Source: Promerops cafer (taxonomy: Eukaryota > Chordata > Aves > Passeriformes > Nectariniidae). Taken from it: 64,000 nt of DNA. Location of the stretch: positions 244,049 through 308,048 of the forward strand of contig VZSE01009346.1 of the NCBI GenBank assembly GCA_013398275.1. Reading direction: 5' to 3'. The position numbers and the translations under genes are program-made. Shown here piece by piece: positions 46,416 to 58,650 of the stretch; the stretch's first letter is position 1; every line of letters starts with the position of its first letter. The notes beneath the pieces are model-generated. The model ran no database searches and had not been told where the DNA came from. It worked only from the letters and a program-made list of their open reading frames with translations.

Positions 46416-48098
46416 AAGTCAGTAATGATTTTCCCCAGAAAAGCTATTTTCTTTCTAACTTTATGCTACACTGCTTTCAGCCAGCAGGCTAACTCAGCAA
46501 AACCTATGCGAGGGCAAATGGAGAAGAAGACAGAGGCAGTGTCCTGTCCCTGCAACAGGCTTCAGTGTGGGGAAAGAAAACTGACTCTGTTACTTTCATC
46601 CACCATATTTCATTACATTCCCCTACAGCATTGTATTGAAATGAGGAGATACAATGAATAAAGCCACTGTAGTCTTCAGTTTGTAAATGCATGCTGTGCA
46701 AGTTCATTCCCCAAGAAAGCAATCCAAGTTCAGCTCCTAGAAATCTAACTCTGATGGAAATGGCACATTAAATTCTCCAGGGGTAATGGATGTGTAAATA
46801 GAATGTAGTGCTTCCCGTAGCTGATACATTTGGATTTAAACCAGAAGGTGAAGATTGCCTGAGCACATAGTTCAAATGCTCCAGGAAAAAAATGCTCAAG
46901 TCCCAAGACAAAGTAGACAAGTATGGGTTTATGCTCCTGGTTGAAGTTTTTTTTAATTACCAGAATGCTATCAGTTAAACAACAGCAGCTGCCATAATGA
47001 AGATATGGTAGGAAATCTGTATTTCTCAAAACTCATGCTTTGGACAAAAAATTTGGGTTATTCAGCCTCCATCCAGACCAAAAAAAAAAAAAAATTTAAA
47101 GCTACTGAAAAATACAGAGGCCAAATAAGTATTTATAGCTGAAAGGCCAATAAATAAGAAACAGTTTTTAAACCACTTATTCACACTACTGAGATCTTAC
47201 AGGAACTAGACTTAAATATAAAAATAACCGTTAATAAATCTTTTCAAATGGTTTTGCTCTTAGGGTGGATACTTATATATCTCTTTAATCTACAACTTGA
47301 TTGATGTCTCTAGGTATTTTAGAAATAAACATGACCATGGAAATGTATTTAAAATGTGGTTTACTGTGAATGGGCTCTAAAGTTGAGTGTATTAGCAGCT
47401 CCCTGAAATCTCTTCCATCTCCCTCTGAACTGCAGGACCTTACTGCATCTCCCTGTGTTGCCAATAGAACTGTTAGCAGAAGCAAACCCTTAACAAATGT
47501 ATGTCAACATGGCAATAATAGATTCCAGTCCTGCACAGACTGGTGTGTGTGCTTAATATCAAGCACATGAGTAACTCCAGGCTAGAACCTGAGCATACAA
47601 AGGAGCACAGTCCATTCCATTGAACTCCTGTGTACTCTTTGACAGGTATTCTTTTGCTAGTCACCTCCACTCCAGCCCCCAAAACACAAGTCTCCCTTTT
47701 ATTAGTTTCCCAAGCATAGATTTTTACCATCATGTAGTGCTTTTAAGGTCTGAGAAGAAATAAAATATCTAAGCCCATTATAACATATTAGACAAATGCA
47801 AAAATTATCAAGAGTTCTGGATTTTGTTAAAATAAACTAACAAACATGTGCCTTGATCTTCGATGTTAAATATGCAAGAAAGGGAACAATTTAAGGAAAC
47901 AAAAGCAAAGCAAAGCAATATAAACAAACCACTTTCAGGTAAGAAAATTCAGTAGAAATTCTGTGAACTTTAGGATGATTCATGAAGACATCCTAAGCAG
48001 GGCTAAAATCATCATGAATTCACCTTGCTCTTCTCTGGCATGCTTCTGGCATATGGCTCCACGCTGGCTTAAGAAAGTGGGTGATTGTATCCAACATT
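46416..48098. other. Non-coding stretch
   Basis: No gene recognised. An A15 run is at 47080-47094. A donor-like TTTCAGGTAAGA near 47938 lacks a clear partner. Confidence 0.5.
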
Positions 48099-48122
48099 TG
48101 AGGTGCTCCATTGAGCACCTCA
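48099..48122. repeat. Perfect 10-bp hairpin
   Basis: Arms TGAGGTGCTC (48099-48108) and GAGCACCTCA (48113-48122) enclose CATT. The GAGGTGCTC...GAGCACCTC motif resembles a palindromic ancient sauropsid repeat I recall with GGTGCTGAGCACC cores; this would be a much-decayed copy. Confidence 0.7.
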
Positions 48123-49639
48123 GAATAAGCTGGAAAGAGTTTTGGTCTTGACTTCCTGGCTTCTTTAGGCTTGTCAGTAGTCTGTCAGGGTGCTTGGGGT
48201 TTCTTTCCCCATGTAGGAATAGAATGCTGTACTGACTGAAGCCAGGGAAATTACTATGTCTTTTCACAGACATAGTTTTCCCATGTTACACTACTACTTG
48301 CAAAGCATTTTGAGCTATGTCTAAATGTAGAAATGGCTGCATAGACCTGAATTTTTCAGTGAGTAACAGAAAAGTACCTTTTAAGTAAAGTGTCTTGGCT
48401 TTTTGATTTCCAGCTGTAACAAATATTTGTTTCATTTTTAAATGTATTTTTAAAATATTACCTGCTGTATAATACCTATTATTTTACTGTTTCATGCCCT
48501 ATAAGCACTGTTTTCAGTCTTGTCTCTTCCTGCAGTAGTAGTTTGTTGTCAAGTAAAAGTAAACTGCTTTACAACATCAAAGAATACAGCTGGTCTGGAT
48601 TAGATTGTCAGCATGTAAAAGCCAGCTGGCATGAGTGCTTACCTGTCTCCAGTCACATGGAGCTCCTTCTCTATTAAAGTTTGGATACCAAATTGTGAAA
48701 TGCAGTTCTTTCTAAGCAATTTATTGCAAGGTGAGAAACTCCGATTAATTCAAATATTTACAAAGGACAGAACAACAACTGGACTCAGCACCTCTGGTAC
48801 AATACCTGTGTTCATGGCCATCAGAAATTGCAGCCTCCCATGGGGTTGCACAACGTCCCCCACGTGTGTCTCCAGCTTAGCTGCTGGTCATCAGTGGTGT
48901 TCAGTGTCTGCCAGGACTGGGCTCAACTGGTTCATTTAGATGAGATCTTACTCACTTAAAGATAAGTATAGGGTGTGAATGAGTGGGAAGAACCACTGCA
49001 ATTAGTGAGTTTGAGTGGATGATACTGTGGGAAGGATTTTTTTTTATAGACTATTTGAGCAATTACTGCAATTCAATTTTCTTTAAAAAACAACATGTAT
49101 CAATCAATCAGTCTTCTCAATGTCAAGCAAAATACTTTGTGGCTTAAAAAGTAACTATCAAACCTCATTCCCAAAGCTTAATTATTTTAATGAAAAAATC
49201 TCAATTTCCAACAAAATGAGGTTACCTTTGCAAATGTGTTCATTGTTGCCTGTTTTAAAAATAACTGCTGTAGTAGGAAGAGTAACAGGCTTTTAAAATA
49301 AGTGATACTTTCCCTGTCCTTTGTTCTCATGGCATGACCATAGGACTGAGGTCTAGCAGAAAAGCCCTGTACACATTCAGCTGGCCAGGGACAGGGCTCA
49401 GCAGTTCCCCAGATCTGCAAGCCATATCTGGCCATTTGGCAGGAGTGGCCAGGAGATGATAACTGACCAGCTGTCCCCAGATAAGGGACAGACATTTGCA
49501 TCCCAGGACATAGGCTGGATGATACTCAGTGAAATTGGGCAGTCTCAACTGCTGTAACCCATTTAGCCACGTATGCAAATGATACATAAATCACTGCAAA
49601 CAATAACAAGCCTGGGCAAATCCAGGCACTGCAGTAAAA
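48123..49639. other. Non-coding stretch
   Basis: No gene recognised. The part 49360-49520 is GC-richer, with a CTGTCCC/GGGACAG hairpin at 49471-49491. Frames there have no known motif. Confidence 0.5.
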
Positions 49640-50450
49640 TAGTTCTTTCCCACTCTTGCCCCTCACCTCCCTACCGGTTCACCCAGTGTGCTGGCTGAGG
49701 CCTCTGCCAAGCCAGCTGTGCTGGCATCTGCATCCAATGTTTCTGCCCCTCCCTGGGTCTCCACTTGCTCCCTCCTGCAGCAGATGCTGTTTAGCCCAGG
49801 TGCGTGCTGCAGAGGGGAGGCAGAGCCATCCCGATCCGGGCAGGGTGTGGCAGGCGTGGGGATGGCCTCCATTTGGGAACCCCCCTGTTCTGTCCCGTCA
49901 GAAGTCATCCCCAGGGATGGAGGGCTGGGGGGAGCACCTGCTACAGAAGCTCCACCAGTGCCACGCGGGGGGTGCAAGAACGACAGCCATTCCGAGAGAG
50001 CTTTCCAGCAAGAAGCCTGGCCCCCGGAAGAGATGGGTCTGAGAAGGCAGGGGAGGTGGAGGAAGAACTTCATGAACTTACAGAGCTTTGTGTCCTTCCA
50101 AAGAGAGCGGCCGGGCCTGGCTGGATCTGCGGGCAGCGAGAGAAGCGCCGCGAAGCAGGGGCCGCCCCCGGCTAACGGAACGGCTGTCATCAGCCCGCTC
50201 GGACCCCGCTGTGTGCCACGGCTGCCCGGGGCAGCCTGCTGGCCGTGGCCGAGAGCTGCTGTGGGCACCCTGGCACAGCTGGGCGCCGGTGAGGCAGGGT
50301 CGGGCGAGAGCTGCTGCAGACAGATCCCACATCCTGCAGGGGTACTGGGGCTTTGTGTGGGGAGCAGAGAGGAGGCGGCCCCCGCTTCATGGCCAAACTC
50401 AGGTGGCAGTAAGAGCAGTAAGAAATATTTACGAGTGTGCAGGAAGTGTG
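49640..50450. promoter_or_regulatory. GC-rich block containing a CpG island (50100-50400)
   Basis: GC content rises sharply. CpGs are densest in 50105-50320, where I count about twenty, including GCGCCGCGAAG and CCGCTCGGACCCCGCTG. Two overlapping frames, 49688-50557 on plus (289 codons) and 49663-50517 on minus (284 codons), are both open, and a third plus frame is open for over 120 codons. That is expected when GC is high and stops are rare. The translations are low-complexity (A, G, P, S, R) and match no domain I know. Donor-like GCCGGTGAGGC lies near 50288 on plus, and a GGGAGGTGAGGGG donor-like string near 49665 on minus. An orphan promoter is the most economical reading; a GC-rich coding exon cannot be excluded. 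Confidence 0.5.
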
Positions 50451-50679
50451 GAATAACAAAGGTCTCAGTGCAAAATATTCCCTCTTTAGTACTTGCTCTT
50501 TCACATCCTTCTCCCACGGCAATTCAGGAACGGGTTTCTGCTTTGCACTGGAGGTAGATGTCTGATGGTAGGCAAGTATAATCATAGTCTTTTATTTCCA
50601 TGACAATCCAACAATGAAAAGTTTCCCTGCTGCCTTCTCATGAAATAAAGCGGAGAGACAAAGAGAAGTGGTCAGGCAG

Positions 50680-50910
50680 AGAAGTGAAAGACCCTCTCTT
50701 GGAGCCAGTCATTTAACAATGATTACTTTGCTGCTCCTTGCCCAGCAGAAATGAGATGGAGGTGCATTAGGGTAAGAAAGTGATTACACTGCCTCCCTTT
50801 CAAGCTCTAGACCGGTGCTGTGACTTGATACGGTTTTTATCAGAGACTGCAATGCTGCATTACCAAGTAAGCAGTAAATTATGTCGAAATCAATTATACT
50901 ACCCCAAGCA
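50680..50910. promoter_or_regulatory. Possible conserved element
   Basis: CATTTAACAATGATTACTTT, GTGATTACACTG, ACCGGTGCTGTGACTTGATA, ATACGGTTTTTATC and GTCGAAATCAATTATAC combine surviving CpGs with ATTA cores. No frame is convincing. Confidence 0.25.
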
Positions 50911-52986
50911 GAGATTCTGAGTAGAAAATGAATGGGTCTGGGGGTGGAAGGAACAGACACTGCTTATGCATTTTGATTAGATAGCTAGCTATCATCCTCC
51001 AGGAGAAAGGAACAGCCAGCAAGTCATGAGATCAGGAATATTAGGGTGACTTTATCACACGTTATATTTCATGTGTGTTTTACTGTGGCCTACAAAAGGA
51101 GATCATGGACCTTAGTAGGAGTCCTCTTGTATGATACAAGCTTTTCTGTTTTCAAGTGCTTTAATCCAGCTTCTGAAAAAATTAATTATATGACCTATAT
51201 GTATAGGATGACAGAGAAGATAATCATATGAACCCTTATGTCCAGAAAGTGTATGGATCAATGAATCTTTATTTTTAAAAGGCAGGGTGATCAATATAAT
51301 AGATTTATGTTGAAAACCCCCTCATTTTGTTGCAAATTGTAGCGGCGTTTGCATGGAAATGATCAGACAAAAATCCCTCCTGAAATTCTAATGGGTGAAA
51401 AGATTCTTGTTACAGTAGATTACTACAAACAAAAACCAAAGCATTTACTGCCAGCTTGCTAAACAGAGCAGGAGGAAAACTACGCAGGCTGACATTCAGA
51501 GTCTGGTTACAGGCCTGTAAAGCTGAAGTAAGGGCAGCTGAATTTCCAGAACTCGGGTAACTCCCAAATTGGTGAGAAATATTTCTGCCTTCTCTGAAGA
51601 TCATGAGCAGTGCTTACATTTGATGACTGACATCTCTGTACTGAGAGAAAAATAATCACTGTCTTTTGGGTTGTGGGGATTTGTGCTGGTGTGCTTCTGT
51701 CATATAACGGGGCATCTGATCCTTTTTGCACACAGATTACCATTCAAGCAGACATGTTACCCTGCAATTGTGGCTCCCTCTAATTTCACTCCCGTACCAT
51801 TGAAGCAATATGAATATAGTGAGATGCAGTGGAAGGCAGAATTGACTTCTTTAGGTGTAGATATAAGCTATCCCTTTGGACCTGTGTTGAATATTATTCT
51901 TCACCCTAAAAGCATTTTCAGTCTTGGAGTTTCTTTACACTGCAGCAGTAAAAAGTGGCTTCTAGGAGCTCCCAACAGTTTGATATGGCTTTTCTCTCAC
52001 AAAAATGTGTCCTTCCCTGTGTCACTACTTTCTCCTTTTTTCCCATTCTTGCAGGAAGTAGAGCTATTTAGAGAAGCATTAGAGAGCTGCTAACCCTTGA
52101 AAAGGTTTAGCAGTCCATTCTTTCCTCTAACAGCCAGTCCTGGGAATAAATTCCAGTCAGAAGTGAAACTGTATTCTCTAGAAAGATGAGACCTAAAATG
52201 ACCTAATTTGTATTATAATGAAAATAAATGTAATAGAAAGTAGGAAGAAAAAACCAAAATAAAAAAAAAAAAACACAAACCCACCCAGAACTAAAAAAGT
52301 TATATGAATTTTAGCAAATTTCTATTATCCTGATAGATAGCTTGCCCCATATTTGATTTACCCTTTTCTTGCCTGGGAAATCTTGTCCTATTAAAACAGA
52401 AAACCTGCTAAAACAATTACACCAGTGGAAACCTAGCTTGTTGAAGAAACCTAGATTTGACTTTATTGGATTTAAAGCTTAGTTTCTAGTAAAAAAAGAT
52501 TAAGTTCCATACCTCACTAACAGTTTTCTATAGCAAATTAGAGGCTTGCTTTAATTACTTCTGTGATGGGATGCAGCATGGATAATTTTCATGACTGAAC
52601 CACTACCTTTATGGATGACACCACTTTAATTACTGTGTGCTTCTGTTTCTGCACCTGTAAAACAGGAAGTTTTACCTTTCAAGATGTTTTGAGATCTCTT
52701 GTTCAAAGAGATATTTAAAAATTTACTACTGGTATGATAATTAAATTATATTATTGATAATAAATTCAGATGTTACGACAGCTGTCTATGTTAAACCTGA
52801 TAAAAAAGGTGTTGCTCTACGATGCTGTCAGAAATCTGCTAGAAGTACAGACTTTTAACAAAGTTGCTTTCCTAAGCACTTGTGAGCACAAGATTCTGGC
52901 AGTGTCTGTGCTGTTTTAACAGTGCAGTTTGCAGAGCTTGCACGCTCCATAGCTGAGCTTTTTGGACTAAGTCACAAGGATGTAGG
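50911..52986. other. Non-coding stretch with an isolated splice acceptor
   Basis: No gene recognised. A14 lies at 52261-52274. TTGCAAATTGTAGCGGCGTT and TTTGCATGGAAAT (an octamer-like site) lie near 51330-51360. A very strong acceptor (TCCTTTTTTCCCATTCTTGCAG, given here only for its position, ends at 52054) is followed by 12 open codons and TAA at 52091-52093. The peptide is too short to support an exon. Confidence 0.45.
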
Positions 52987-53556
52987 ATGTCTTCATGGTG
53001 TCTTCTCAACATTTACTGGCAGCCTCAGTTTTCTGACACCTGCAGCCACCATGTTTCCTGTTGCCACTTCACGTCACAGCCCATGTCAGCAGTTCTGACA
53101 ACAGCTACATGTTCGTGCCACAAAAGCCAATGTCATTCATGGTTCAGGTCCCTCCACATTACAGGTATGGGCAAATCTGTTCTTTGTTCCAAAATTATGG
53201 CCTGGGATGATGATAACTTTAAGACAGGCAAGCGTGGTCTCAAGCACAGATTCAAGCTTTGCTTAAACTATGCAACAGGTATCCAAAGCTCCCAACGCCC
53301 ACGTGTGAAAATAGATGCATTGATTCATTTCCTTGCCTGTTTCTCTTGCGCTCTTTTTCTAAATTGTATTGTCTTGGACAGTGAAAAAATGTCCTATTTC
53401 ACTCCTGAGGATGACATTCAGTTGCATGTAGTGGCTGCTGGTGCCCAGCATGAGGTGGGAGCTCCTACAATACAATCCCAAATCCCATGTCCCTTACCAA
53501 AAGCAGATCGGGAATGTCTTTACTTCTTTTTCATCACTTACAACTGGGGAAACTGA
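52987..53556 (+). other. 189-codon open frame, unidentified, probably chance
   Basis: This is the longest open frame outside the GC-rich blocks. The translation starts MSSWCLLNIYW, has a hydrophobic stretch in the middle (LIHFLACFSCALFLNCIVL) and no domain I know. It is not flanked by clear promoter or splice signals and has no CpG enrichment. With the stop density of this DNA, one frame of this length in 64 kb is not surprising. A membrane protein fragment cannot be excluded. Confidence 0.12.
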
Positions 53557-54829
53557 GGACATTTGTAAAGTGACATGAATTCTCTAAAGTGTCTATCCTG
53601 CCCTTAGACCTCATGTATCCTGGACGAGGGGAGGCAGGGCCTGATACCTCAGCCTGAGCTGTGACTCTGCACAGCTCTACAGCAGCAGCTGCCCAGTGTG
53701 AAGCAGGGTCTTGCCTTCTGTGGGAGGAATCCTTCCACCACCTATTTAGACCTGGTTTACTCTATGCTTGCTGTTCCTACTGCCTTGTTTGTGTCTGTCC
53801 TGTCAAGCTGTCAAATAACTGGATCTTTTCTCACACTTCCTGAATCTGAACTGCAGCTGAACTAGACAGAGACCGTTTCAGTGGAATCCACAGGGCAGAG
53901 GTGTCTGTCTACTTGCCAGCACAGCAGAAGAGGCAGCTAGAATGGGAAACTGCTTATTCCCTCCCACTGGAACTGAGATATTACAAATTCTGACATTATT
54001 ATTTTTATGTGTAAACTCTGGCAACATCAATAGAGGGTACAATAACCTTATTCTTTGGGACTAGGATGGGTACCTGTGCATACACACCAACACCTAAGGA
54101 GTAAAATGTGGCTGAAGCTATCCTTGAGAGGCACATGATTCTTTAAAAAGGATAAAGTTCCTTCCTTGTGAAAGGAGTTACCTGGGTGCAGAAACTCTGT
54201 TATAGTTGCTGTAGAACTTTCAGTGATGTTTCAATGGGTTTGGAACTCAGATCTAAATGGCAGTTGTGGGTACATAGGCTCTTATGCAACTTCATTTCTT
54301 CTGAAAATGTTATGTATTTTTTTACATTTTTAGCTTCCCAACAGGAAGTTGGGAAGGACTTCCCAAGGAGTTTCTCTGTGGTGCTCTTATAACTTTCTGT
54401 CAAGGCACATTTTACAGCATAGTTTAGAAAATCTCAAAGGTTATAATTTAGAAAATCTTGCTTTTTAATATTATTTAAATAATTTTTTTCTTACCACTTT
54501 TCTTCTTGCATCTTTAAATTTTTGGCATATTTAAAAGCCTCTTTGGCCCCTCAGTGTGCAAACTGAAACTTTAAAAGAAAAAACAATGAAGCAAGGCTCT
54601 CCTCCATTTGCAGGCAAACTTCCTCTAGTGTTTCTAGGGGAAAATAAAGCACTTGAACATAGTGGCTTACAATTCCATGCTCAATGTAGAGGCACTATCA
54701 GTGTAGTGTATACAAAGTGATAGTGTAGTGTCTGTTCCCTGAGGAAGAGTAGATAAAGTAATCTACCAACACAAATGGACTTCAAACAGTAGTTTTCAGC
54801 TAACAAAAACAAACACCACGTCGCAGATT
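53557..54829. other. Non-coding stretch
   Basis: No gene recognised. Confidence 0.5.
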
Positions 54830-54856
54830 AAAAAAAAAAAAAAAAAAGAAAAAAAA
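54830..54856 (+). repeat. A-rich homopolymer tract
   Basis: A18-G-A8. Confidence 0.95.
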
Positions 54857-57800
54857 TTCTTTGCACTTCTCAGCTTTCCCCCAGGATTATTCTTCCTTCC
54901 TCTGAGTTCCATGTTGTCATGGAGAGGGATGTGTTAAGGTCTGTGAAACTGGCAGGCTGCTTACTTTCAATGTTTTAATTCACAACTAATGTCCACTAAG
55001 CAAAAGGAGGCCTTGTTACTGCTGCAAAAACAAAAACTGCTGCAGAGTAGGAAGTGTAGGCATCTTTCCCTGAAGAGTCCATATTTGCTCAGGTGCTTGA
55101 ATTAAGTATTTCCCTGAAAAAAAGCTCTCTGGTTTAAACTGCTGTGCTGTGGATTCCTCAAGGAGGGTTTCTTCCATGTCAATTCAGGATGAAATTACTG
55201 AAGGGGACAACCTTTAAAATTTGTGTCTGTATTTGACACCTCACAAGAGCCAATTGTGTGGAAGAGTTTGGTTTGTCAATTGCTACCAATTTACAATTTC
55301 AAGGGAACAGCAACTTTCAAGGAACAACCAGAAGACTGTTTGAGGGAAAAGATCTGAAAAATAGTTGCAAAAATGAAGAATTAATTCAGCACCAGAAAGC
55401 TGTGGAACAACTTGGCTGAAAATAAAATGGCAGGCAAGATATTGGAGAGAGGATAGCAGAAGTTAGGAAGAAAATCAAGAAAAATCCCCGCAGCTGCAGT
55501 TTTCTCCTTAAATATTGCTTCATTTTAAAATAGGTTGCTCACAGGAAGGATTCCAATGTAACTACCATTACTATAAGATAAATATTTTGTATATTCGCAA
55601 ATTTTATTACCTTCTTTCCTATAAAATGCTTATCTCATTTTCATCCTGGATTTTGTGGAGGTCAGAGTGTCTTAAAAGGCAAAATCTTATTCAAACCAAT
55701 GAAAAGCATGTTTGTTATGGCATAAGTTAAAAGCAGCATTAACCACTTAAAATTAAAAATCATATGATTATAGAACTAAAACCATAAAGAACTTATCTGT
55801 ATTGAGAACTACAGAATATCTTATTTGAATATATTTCTGACAGTGCTGACCCTGTATACATGTAAAGAGGCAGCATTAGCTATTTATATAGATTCCTTCA
55901 GTCCTCAGCGTAAATGGATGGAGTTCATAATCCAGTTTTTCATTTTTAAGGCAATACTAGAAATAGCTTAGCTGTAAATTTGTAGGATCAAGTCTAATAT
56001 CCCAGCTCTTTACTGGTGATAACAAAGAGTTTGTAAAAAATTGGCTAAATATGGTAACATTTGGTAAAGATGTTGTCTTCTTCCTTTCACCTAGTACACT
56101 CAGGGCTTTTCATAAAAGAAGGTAATGTCATTCACATTGGGCACATTACAGCAAATCTGAAAAAAATGGAATTATTTTGAAGGGCAAGGTAAAAATCACC
56201 TATTTTATTGAAGATATTTGAATTTAAAAGCAATGGCAATGCTCATCTCTTCTGCAAACAATATAAGGGGACAGAAAGGCACATTTTACACCAGATTTAC
56301 TGAGTATATTCCTATTTACTTATGTAGGATTTTCTTCCTAGCCTCAGTAGAGAGTACTGATTGCATTCTTTCCTGTTCTTATGTAATTTCTCTTCACAGT
56401 TGTTGCAGTTTTGCAATATTTATTAGAGCTCAATGGAAGCCTACTCTGTGTGGGTTCTAGCACATAAATAGTTATGCTTAGTTTTTGAGACTGTGCATAC
56501 AGTAACACCATGTCACTTAAGCCACCACTACCTCATTATTATTCCTCCTGCTACTCATAATTCTCTGTCATTTAGGTCTTTGAAATGGGCAGGGAATTAA
56601 TCCCCAGAAATTTCTCTGATGGTACTGCACTGATCATAGAATAAAATGGCACTCTGAACTGTGAATGGATTATTTTGGTTCCTTAGTTTCATTTCAATCA
56701 AAGAGAAACTCCTTCTATTCCCATTAACAGGGATTATGTTTTAGTAGGAGATAATGTATATACATTACTCTTTGTGATCAGTAAAATAATTTTTACTTTT
56801 ACAGCTTTGATAATAAGCAATCTCTTCTATGCTTTCTAGACTAATTCTTACAGCTTAGAAGCATTTCAGGATAAAAGTGTATTCCAGAATCAATGGCTAT
56901 GAATCCATAAATAATGAATCCTGAAAACAAGCAAACACATATTTGGATATTTCCTCCCCTGGAAAAAAATTGAGCTAAATTCCAATGAGAAACCCTTAGG
57001 TCAGAAATTGGTCAACAGAGCCTGAAAAATGAATAAAATAATTCATATTTTACATGGGAACTTCAAAATTCTGCAGATTAATTTTGACTCTTTGCATGAT
57101 TTGAAAATGGAAAAACTACTGTAAAAGCTTTTGACAGCTAGTGTATGCTATTCAACCAGAATAGAGTTAATTGGCTTGTAGGAGAAATAATTTGCTAAAA
57201 TAACAACTAATACATGTCATCAGTGCAGTGATTGAGCCAGACCTACTAAATCATTGCTGGGATCTAGCCACTGTGCATAAGTGAAAGGTGCTAATCAGAG
57301 AATTTTCAATTGCTTTTGTATGAACTAAATATTTGAAAGAGCCATCTGTCTTGAGTCTTATTTGCTGATGTATATTTTCCTAGGTTGCCTTCAAATGTGG
57401 AGTAAGAAATGCCTGAGGTATTTCAGTAGTATGTAAAACATATTTTCAAGTCTTTAAATCCAGAAGTGCTGACCTACAGCACCTTTATATTAATCCATAT
57501 GGGTTTAGACTGACCTTTAAGACTACTAAAATGTTTGGTTTATTTGAAAGAGTTTTCTGTCCTTTTCTTTCTTTTCTTTTTTCATGCTAACATGGAAATG
57601 AAACTACCTCAAGTCAGGGTCTGACTCTGTTGGGCAGAAGCTACTAACATGCATTTCCTCCTGCAGAAACCCAAGCACTTCTCTGTTCAGCCAATGTGAC
57701 TGACGGAAGAAAATACCATGAAATCAAAGAGCTGACCAGTCCCTGCCATGTGCAGAGGGAATGTAATGCTGAGGTTGGCACGGCTTTGGAGAGTGGCCAG

Positions 57801-58439
57801 GAAGCTGCAGCTGAGTTTTGGCAGTGAAATTAACTGGGTAACAAAATACAAAAACAGGGGCAGTTACAGAGAATCATGGGATAGCACTGTCACCTAAAGA
57901 AAATGGGTTAAAAGTACTTGCCCTTGTGTATTAAGTACAAACATTCTGATCATCTCCCATGACAGCCTGGTATGAAGTTGGGAAAAGTGCACATGCATGA
58001 TTATATTTTCCCTTTCCTGGTCATGACCTACTGCTTACATAAGAACTGCCAAGATTTGTTTTCTCATATTTCACACCACTCATATTTTGTTCCTTTTAAA
58101 AAACCCCAATAAACAAAAACTAACCAACTAGACTAGCAAACAAAAAAAAACAATTAAAAAAAGAAGGAAGAAAAAATCCACTTAAACTTGCATTTAAAAT
58201 TGTATTTCTTCCTTCTTTCTTTTCCCTTAAAAAGGAAACCATGTAATCTGTAGAGAAGGATCTCATTCACATTTGGTCATGTAGTTTTAATTTCTTATGT
58301 TCTATGTTGATGATTAATTAAATAATATCCTCTGTGGAGCCACAAACCATCTAGACAAAAGTATGTGGATCAACTCTTTGGCCTAGTAACCTCAACAACC
58401 TACTTTTAAGTGAATTCACAGATAAATGCTGAGCTACAG
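54857..58439. other. Long non-coding stretch
   Basis: AT-rich with no recognisable gene. A pyrimidine-rich patch is at 57560-57582. A-rich, poorly complex DNA runs from 58100 to 58175. The string CAGAAGTGCTGACC near 57461 resembles decayed ancient repeat sequence. Confidence 0.5.
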
Positions 58440-58650
58440 CAACTGAAGGAAGGAACGGCCTCTGCACGTCAGAAGGAGACGAGTATCACGCAATGCCGAG
58501 TCCCCCTGCACACAAACTGTGATGCAAGATACTTTAACTATAAATAGGTAAGCCATAGATGTTTCCTGGGAGATAAGAAATATTGTCATTTTGATGCACG
58601 AAGTGTAAGAAATGACTGATATTACAGAATTTTCATCGACTCATGGTGAA
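58440..58650. promoter_or_regulatory. CpG-retaining block with MEF2-type site
   Basis: About eight CpGs lie in 200 bp of AT-rich DNA (AACGG, CACGTC, GACGAG, CACGCA, GCCGAG, CACGAAG, ATCGACTC). CTATAAATAG at 58538-58547 is a perfect MEF2 consensus (YTAWWWWTAR) and could also act as a TATA-like box. It is followed at once by GTAAGC, a donor-like site. Constraint and function are inferred. Confidence 0.3.

Noticed and set aside
49663..50557. Two antisense ORFs of about 285 codons as real CDSs
   Set aside because: The block is GC-rich, all frames are unusually open, the translations are low-complexity and I see no domain. Kept only as a finding.
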